Below, piece after piece: positions 59,440 through 64,000 of a DNA stretch of 64,000 nt (positions are counted from its first letter, which is position 1; every line of letters begins with the position of its first letter). Both the position numbers and the translations under genes were made by a program. The DNA lies in the NCBI GenBank assembly GCA_021234155.1, contig JAJEKV010000849.1, positions 1 through 64,000 of the forward strand, in the 5' to 3' direction. This DNA comes from Isoetes taiwanensis. Taxonomy: Eukaryota; Streptophyta; Lycopodiopsida; Isoetales; Isoetaceae. The notes under the pieces were generated by a model. The model worked only from the letters and a program-made list of their open reading frames with translations, did not search any database and was not told where the DNA came from.

Positions 59440-60543
59440 CTCCGTGGCGGCGTGTTCTTCCTCATGAAGTGCGATATTGTTAGAAGCACATGAAAGGGCT
59501 AGGTGAAGTCATTTTCATGGTGACACCGCGACGCATAAAATACTTCGCCAGGTTATTCTGGCCCGCGGCTCTTCAAGGATGCTCACGCTCCACGCCCCAT
59601 GCGTGTGATGTATGTCGGCGTGTGGAGTGCGAGCCGGCCAATGGCAGCTCTCCGTTGGCGCCCGTCGCCACGCCACTTCGCCCGGCAAATGGGGAATGGA
59701 CTTTGTGGGACCTATAGACCCTCTGCGGCGGCACACTTGTGCCGCTACATTGAGTTCTCAGCGATTATGCTACCAAATGGGGGAGGCGGCTTCCGGACAA
59801 CACGGCAAACGGTAACATAGACCAAAGGTCATCTATCGCCAAATCATCACGCGTTTTTGGCTGTCCCATGGAATTGGTCGGTGTCGAGGTGTTCATTTTG
59901 TCAATCACACTATCAAGAAAGGCCGGATTATCTGGCGATACATCATCGCCAAAAAGCACACCTTACTATCCTCAAGGGGAATGGTTTGGTTGAAAGCACA
60001 AACAAGACTCTCATCACTATTCTCAAGAAAATTTATGGCGCTTCTGCTGACCGGCAAGACAAGCTACCCCTCTTGTTCTTTGGGCTTACAATTGTTGTTT
60101 CAAGATTGCTACTTGGTCACACTCCTTTTAAGTTGGTTTATGGGCAAGAAGCATTGATGCCTTTTGAATATGTTCTTGACGCCGGTTCCACCTTGCTACC
60201 ACTCATAATCCCTGCGGCTCTTCAAGAGCGAGTTTACCAACTAGAACAGTTGGCCGAACTTGGGCGAGATGCATATATTCGAGTTCTTCATGGTCCTTGA
60301 TTGAGGAAATCTTTGCATGACAAACATCTGCGAGCCAAAACTTTTCAAGAAGGTGATTTGGTTTTACTTTATGATTCTCGTTACAAAAATTTTCCAGGGA
60401 AGTTAAAGTTCCGATGGCTTGGTCCTTATCAAATTATTCAAGTTGTACAACCCAGCATTTTCAAGCTGGCAGAATTAGATGGCACTCCATTACCTACACT
60501 GGTTAATGGCTTTCGCCTCAAACAATTTCATCTGAGCAAATGA
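59440..60543 (+). pseudogene. Gypsy integrase, decayed
   Basis: A zinc-binding zone (GEVIFMVT.., then ACDVCRRVEC near 59610) is followed by the catalytic core: GMDFVGPIDPLRRHTC near 59690, a YATKW-like zone, GNGLVESTNKTLITILKKIY near 59970 (holding the last catalytic Glu), then FGLTIVVSRLLLGHTPFKLV and YGQEALMPFEY. The C-terminal part runs QERVYQLEQLAELGRDAY, one TGA at 60298-60300, then GDLVLLYDSRYKNFPGKLKF and RWLGPYQIIQV to LVNGFRLKQFHLSK-stop. The FPGKLK.RW.GPY block is typical of the Athila/Tat group. The distal third is almost intact. Confidence 0.85.
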
Positions 60544-61487
60544 GGCGGTCATACCCACGATGCGAGAACAAGACTCGAATCCCGATGATAGTGACTAAAG
60601 CGGCATATTTATATTATAGGAGAAATTTTTTTACAAAATGAGGGCAGAGCCCATCTACTTCCGCTATGGGCAGAGCCCTATTTACAAAATTCTAAGGTTA
60701 AAGAAAAACCCTCTACTCCGGGTTGGGAGCAGAGGTTATCGCGAGGATGTGGTGAGTTACGAGGTTCGCGGGATCCCAAAGCAGATGCAAGACCACCTCC
60801 ATGGCGTTGGTCGAGGGTCGGGATGCTCGGCCATCACCGCACCCGGTAGATCCATCGAATGCACGCGTTCACGGCATTTCTAGAAGTCCAGATCGTTCAT
60901 TTTGCAAGTGATCCACTCCTGGCAGTTCGTCGGCATAGTGCAGTTCTCGTTCAAACCTGCCATGCTTATACTGATCGACTTATATAGCCCAACCGACGGG
61001 ACCCCTGTCGACGTGGACCAATCAGAAAAATCGCCGATGTGGTTGCAATGCAAGGCTCCTTCTAATTCAGGAATCTCTTCTCACGCCGCATATCTAGCCA
61101 TGGTACCTTCTGACACTTCCTTTTTATGATCTCCCACTTCGAGTTGCCTGCATTAAATGACATTCCTTCCTTTCAAGCCCGTCAGAAATTAATGTTTGTA
61201 CCTTCGCCAGCTGTCAATCCGATCATTCATTCACGTCTCATCTCCACTGTTCATAGCTTCTCCCTTAACTGCTTGGGGACTTAGCCAAATTTTTGCCTCT
61301 CAATCGCCTTCTTCGCATCTATCGCCACCTGGCACCATCAACGGTTGCTGTTTCCTCCTCATCATGCCCCTTCGCCACAAAGTTGTGCGCCCTAAAAGCT
61401 TTTCGTCTCTCTTCGTTTTCGTCTTCTGCTCTCCGCACTCCGGCTTCTCAAGACAGTTCTTCCAGTTCCTTTCCGACGCTCTTCGCC
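60544..61487. other. post-pol spacer, LTR-like in part
   Basis: A short direct repeat (gggcagagccc at about 60643 and 60668) and a TATA-like cttatatagccc near 60981 suggest promoter or LTR sequence. I could not define LTR ends or a primer-binding site, so it is unclear whether one element ends and another begins here. Confidence 0.35.
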
Positions 61488-63729
61488 ATGGTCGCTCCAC
61501 CCAGATTCCCTCAACTTCAAGCTTCTGCTCCACGGGGTCCGGCTCTTTTTGAATCTGTGACTTTCTCCACACCTACTTTCGCGACGCCCTAGCAGGTCCA
61601 AGTCGAGCCGTGGCAGAACGCCATGGGCTTTATGCATTCTCCATCACTGGGAACTCCCACGCGAAATCGAACTGGCTCGAAGCGGTTTGTAGCTCACATG
61701 ATTAACGGCAGGAAGGATACACTACCGCGATCGATGGCACCACCATTTTGCTCACTCGGTTCTGATTTACGAGGTATTCCAAATTCCTCTTAACGGACCT
61801 TCTTTATCTTGGGCTGCCTTTACGGGACGGGATGTCACTTTCGATATAAGCGAGTTCCTTATCAAGCCAACATGCATCGACTCACCAACATTGCCAAGAC
61901 CCACGATACTTTTGTAAAGTTTCTGTGGCACAAATTCTATGGGTATTCCATCAAGAATACCCGTATCAATAAACAGTTTTATAACATTGTCATTACGGCC
62001 GTCTATTCCACTCATCCTATTGATTGGCCACAAATTTTGTTTCTCAGACTTCTCCATGAAATTGATCGCGTCCGTGCAGCACCTTCTCCTGGCTTTGACA
62101 CTTCTGTGGGTGCTCACCTTCAGGCCATCATCCGTCATTATATTCCTGTCACCCGCCCAGGGTCCCCTTCCACTTCTCGTGCATCCACTCATCAATCCTT
62201 TCATTCCCTTCCCCACAACCAGCAGGCTGAAACTTCACGCCCTCTTTCTCCTGGTCATGTTCAAAACACCGCCACGCATGTTACTGTCTCTTCTTCCTCC
62301 ACGGAATCCATGCCTAACACTTCTCATCAAAATTCTCAGACGTCACAGACTCATCATCAACAGGGCCCTGCACCTCCACCTTCTCGCCAACCCCTGTATC
62401 AATACCAGCAAGATGTCCAAGCTGTTGTTCTCAAGCTTCAGGACTCATAAGAAGTCTTCATGAATGGTGTTCAAACCTACATGGAGGCCACGGAAGCCGG
62501 TCACAGGAATCTTCAAGCTGCCAACACGCAAGTTCAATCCCTGGAAGACAAACTTCAACAAAAGCACGAGGCTCTTTTATAGGCCCGTGAAGATCTCAAG
62601 AATGCACAAGATCAGACAAGCACGCTGGCGATCAACAGCCGAGATTGCGGATGCACATTCGAGGGAATTGTTGGCTTGAGATCAAAGAAAAGGATCACCT
62701 CCTTGGCGACAAGGATAAAGCCCTTACTGAACTTCACACCATGTACACTGAGCTCTCTCAAAATTACAACACTCAACTTCAAGAGCTCAAAGAGTGCAAC
62801 GAGCAGCTCCCCTCTCTCCAAGGCCAATTGACCCACTTATTTGCAAAATCAGGTCCACATCTCTTCGGACTTCGACTTACGAGGAAGCACATAAGCAAAA
62901 ATTAATTGATGACACCGAGATTGCCACGCTGCGACTGCATACTCCTGGGCAATCCTCTTCACAGGGCACGTTTCCTCACAGACGGGCCCGTGATCAATCA
63001 CGTCTCCTGCTCGAAAAGGCTAATCAGATCCGCGACCTGGAAAATCAACTCCAGCAAGCTGTTCAATCTGCCGAAGACGCCCAAAATAAACAAGAGGGCT
63101 ATATTGATTTTGCTAGCCGCATTCCTGTGGATTTCTCTACTCCTACCAGTTATCTGGATTATGTGGTTGCCCGGCGCGCCACCTTTTTTTACGAAGTGGT
63201 ATCGCGACGACGGCGGGTTAATGCCCGTAGTTTTCTAAGGATCTGGCCGGATCTTTCTGTCGAAGACAAAGGTCTACTCTGTGCTCTCTTAGTCTTTGAT
63301 CAAATCAACTGTGAAGATCCTGATTTGGTCATCTTCCGCGTTGTTCAACCGATGGCCTATATTTTTCATGATTTTTATCTGGCTGATTCACAAGACAAAT
63401 TCAGAGATGAGGAACATCGAATTTTTCACGGCAACCCCCATGCTCACTGGTTGTTGTTGGACACCAACCCGTATTTACAGGATCATGATCGGTCTCACAC
63501 TCTTGGACAAGAGTACATGCCTGAGCTTGCTCATCACTTACCTATGTGGCAAGCAGAAACGCTGGCACAGGTGCAGAAAAATTTAGCGCATCCTGAGGAT
63601 CTTCAGTTTGCCCAGATTTATATGCAGCATTTAGGAGGCTACAATCAACTGCGTGCCCTTCTAGAAAGCAAGACCATACCCACGGGTTGGGTTAATCCTC
63701 CTGTCTATACTCAGCTCTCTGCTTCATAA
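61488..63729 (+). pseudogene. large coiled-coil ORF after Gypsy pol
   Basis: Starting at an ATG in good context (61488, MVAPPRFPQLQASAPRG), one ancestral frame of about 745 codons can be followed. It has stops near 61590 and 61790, the TAA at 62448-62450, a TAG at 62580, and frameshifts near 62650 and 62840. Order of parts: a Pro/Ser-rich start; a globular part with NKQFYNIVITAVYS, WPQILFLRLLHEIDRV and VGAHLQAIIRHYIPV; a Ser/His/Gln-rich linker; a long coiled coil (LEDKLQQKHEALL; HTMYTELSQNYNTQLQELKE; IRDLENQLQQAVQSAEDA); and an intact C-terminal domain (SYLDYVVARRATFFYEV to PPVYTQLSAS). Its position matches the extra ORF that Athila/Tat elements carry after pol, and the globular part loosely recalls Athila-type ORFs. 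The family is unidentified; it could instead be a gag-like ORF of a second element. Confidence 0.55.
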
Positions 63730-64000
63730 TGGGACCAGTGGTGCCATGCTCTTGATCAAGACCTTGTTCGTGAATTCAGGGAGCAGGCGCAGCAGCCCAC
63801 GCCCACGGGCATGGCTCTCTCCATATGCTTCACTAGGAGTCCCTCCACGCCCCAGGTTTCTCACCTCCGACTGGCGTCTTCCCTTTTGGACCAAAAGTCC
63901 TGGAAGGCCACGCTGGGTGGACTCCTCCTCAGATTTCCACGGACCTCCGCTGGGATCCACGTTTTGTCAGATGCTCCAATTGGGAGGATGGTGCCACCTT
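63730..64000 (+). other. continuation of the element, no gene called
   Basis: After the stop at 63727-63729 the same phase continues (WDQWCHALDQDLVREF) for about 90 codons to the window end. The stop may therefore be secondary and the ORF may extend beyond the window. Confidence 0.35.

Overview
The window looks like nuclear DNA from a large plant genome. It carries a tRNA-Gly(UCC) sequence of plant type, exons resembling plant aspartokinase, phospholipase D and PPR proteins, GT-AG introns, and Copia, Gypsy (Athila/Tat-like and chromovirus), LINE, Helitron and foldback elements. Long AT-rich spacers, heavily mutated elements and the mix of families fit a large-genome vascular plant such as a fern or gymnosperm. 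The lineage is inferred, not shown. Few intact genes are present and most open frames are decayed transposon coding sequence.

Layout. 0-5 kb: a gag zinc-knuckle remnant (minus strand) and unassigned decayed sequence. 5.5-7.2 kb: a tandem then inverted array of tRNA-Gly-derived modules forming a long palindrome. 7.6-8.1 kb: an unrecognised minus-strand ORF. 12.0-15.0 kb: the best gene in the window, a seven-exon plus-strand model for a secreted 237-aa protein with 16 cysteines whose C-terminal half resembles the Mid1 calcium-channel-subunit family. 16-17.4 kb: one isolated aspartokinase exon and a minus-strand LINE reverse transcriptase. 17.4-22.4 kb: copies of a foldback repeat with a GC-rich palindromic end, and a purine-pyrimidine microsatellite. 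23.5-27.6 kb: coiled-coil and RING-like fragments, a Ulp1-type cysteine peptidase with at least one frameshift, and an intact two-exon gene of unknown function. 30.4-33.3 kb: a decayed DDE-like transposase on the minus strand. 33.7-35.5 kb: LINE RT and endonuclease pieces. 35.7 kb: a PPR fragment.

36.0-38.9 kb: a Copia element (minus strand) with its primer-binding site and LTR edge, which lacks a recognisable reverse transcriptase. 41-44.8 kb: a repeat family in direct and inverted copies, and another foldback copy. 45-48.5 kb: captured gene exons (an unidentified two-exon piece and a phospholipase D piece) ending at a clear Helitron 3' terminus. 50.6-51.3 kb: a chromovirus integrase tail. 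51.9-52.4 kb: an LTR with primer-binding site. 52.7-54.7 kb: a second transposase-like pseudogene with a GHTHDDID motif. 54.7-60.5 kb: a full but mutated Gypsy gag-pol. 61.5-63.7 kb: a long coiled-coil ORF of unknown family downstream of it.

The genes do not form a pathway. The main themes are gene-fragment capture by mobile elements, a tRNA-derived palindrome, and one apparently functional secreted cysteine-rich gene surrounded by decayed elements.
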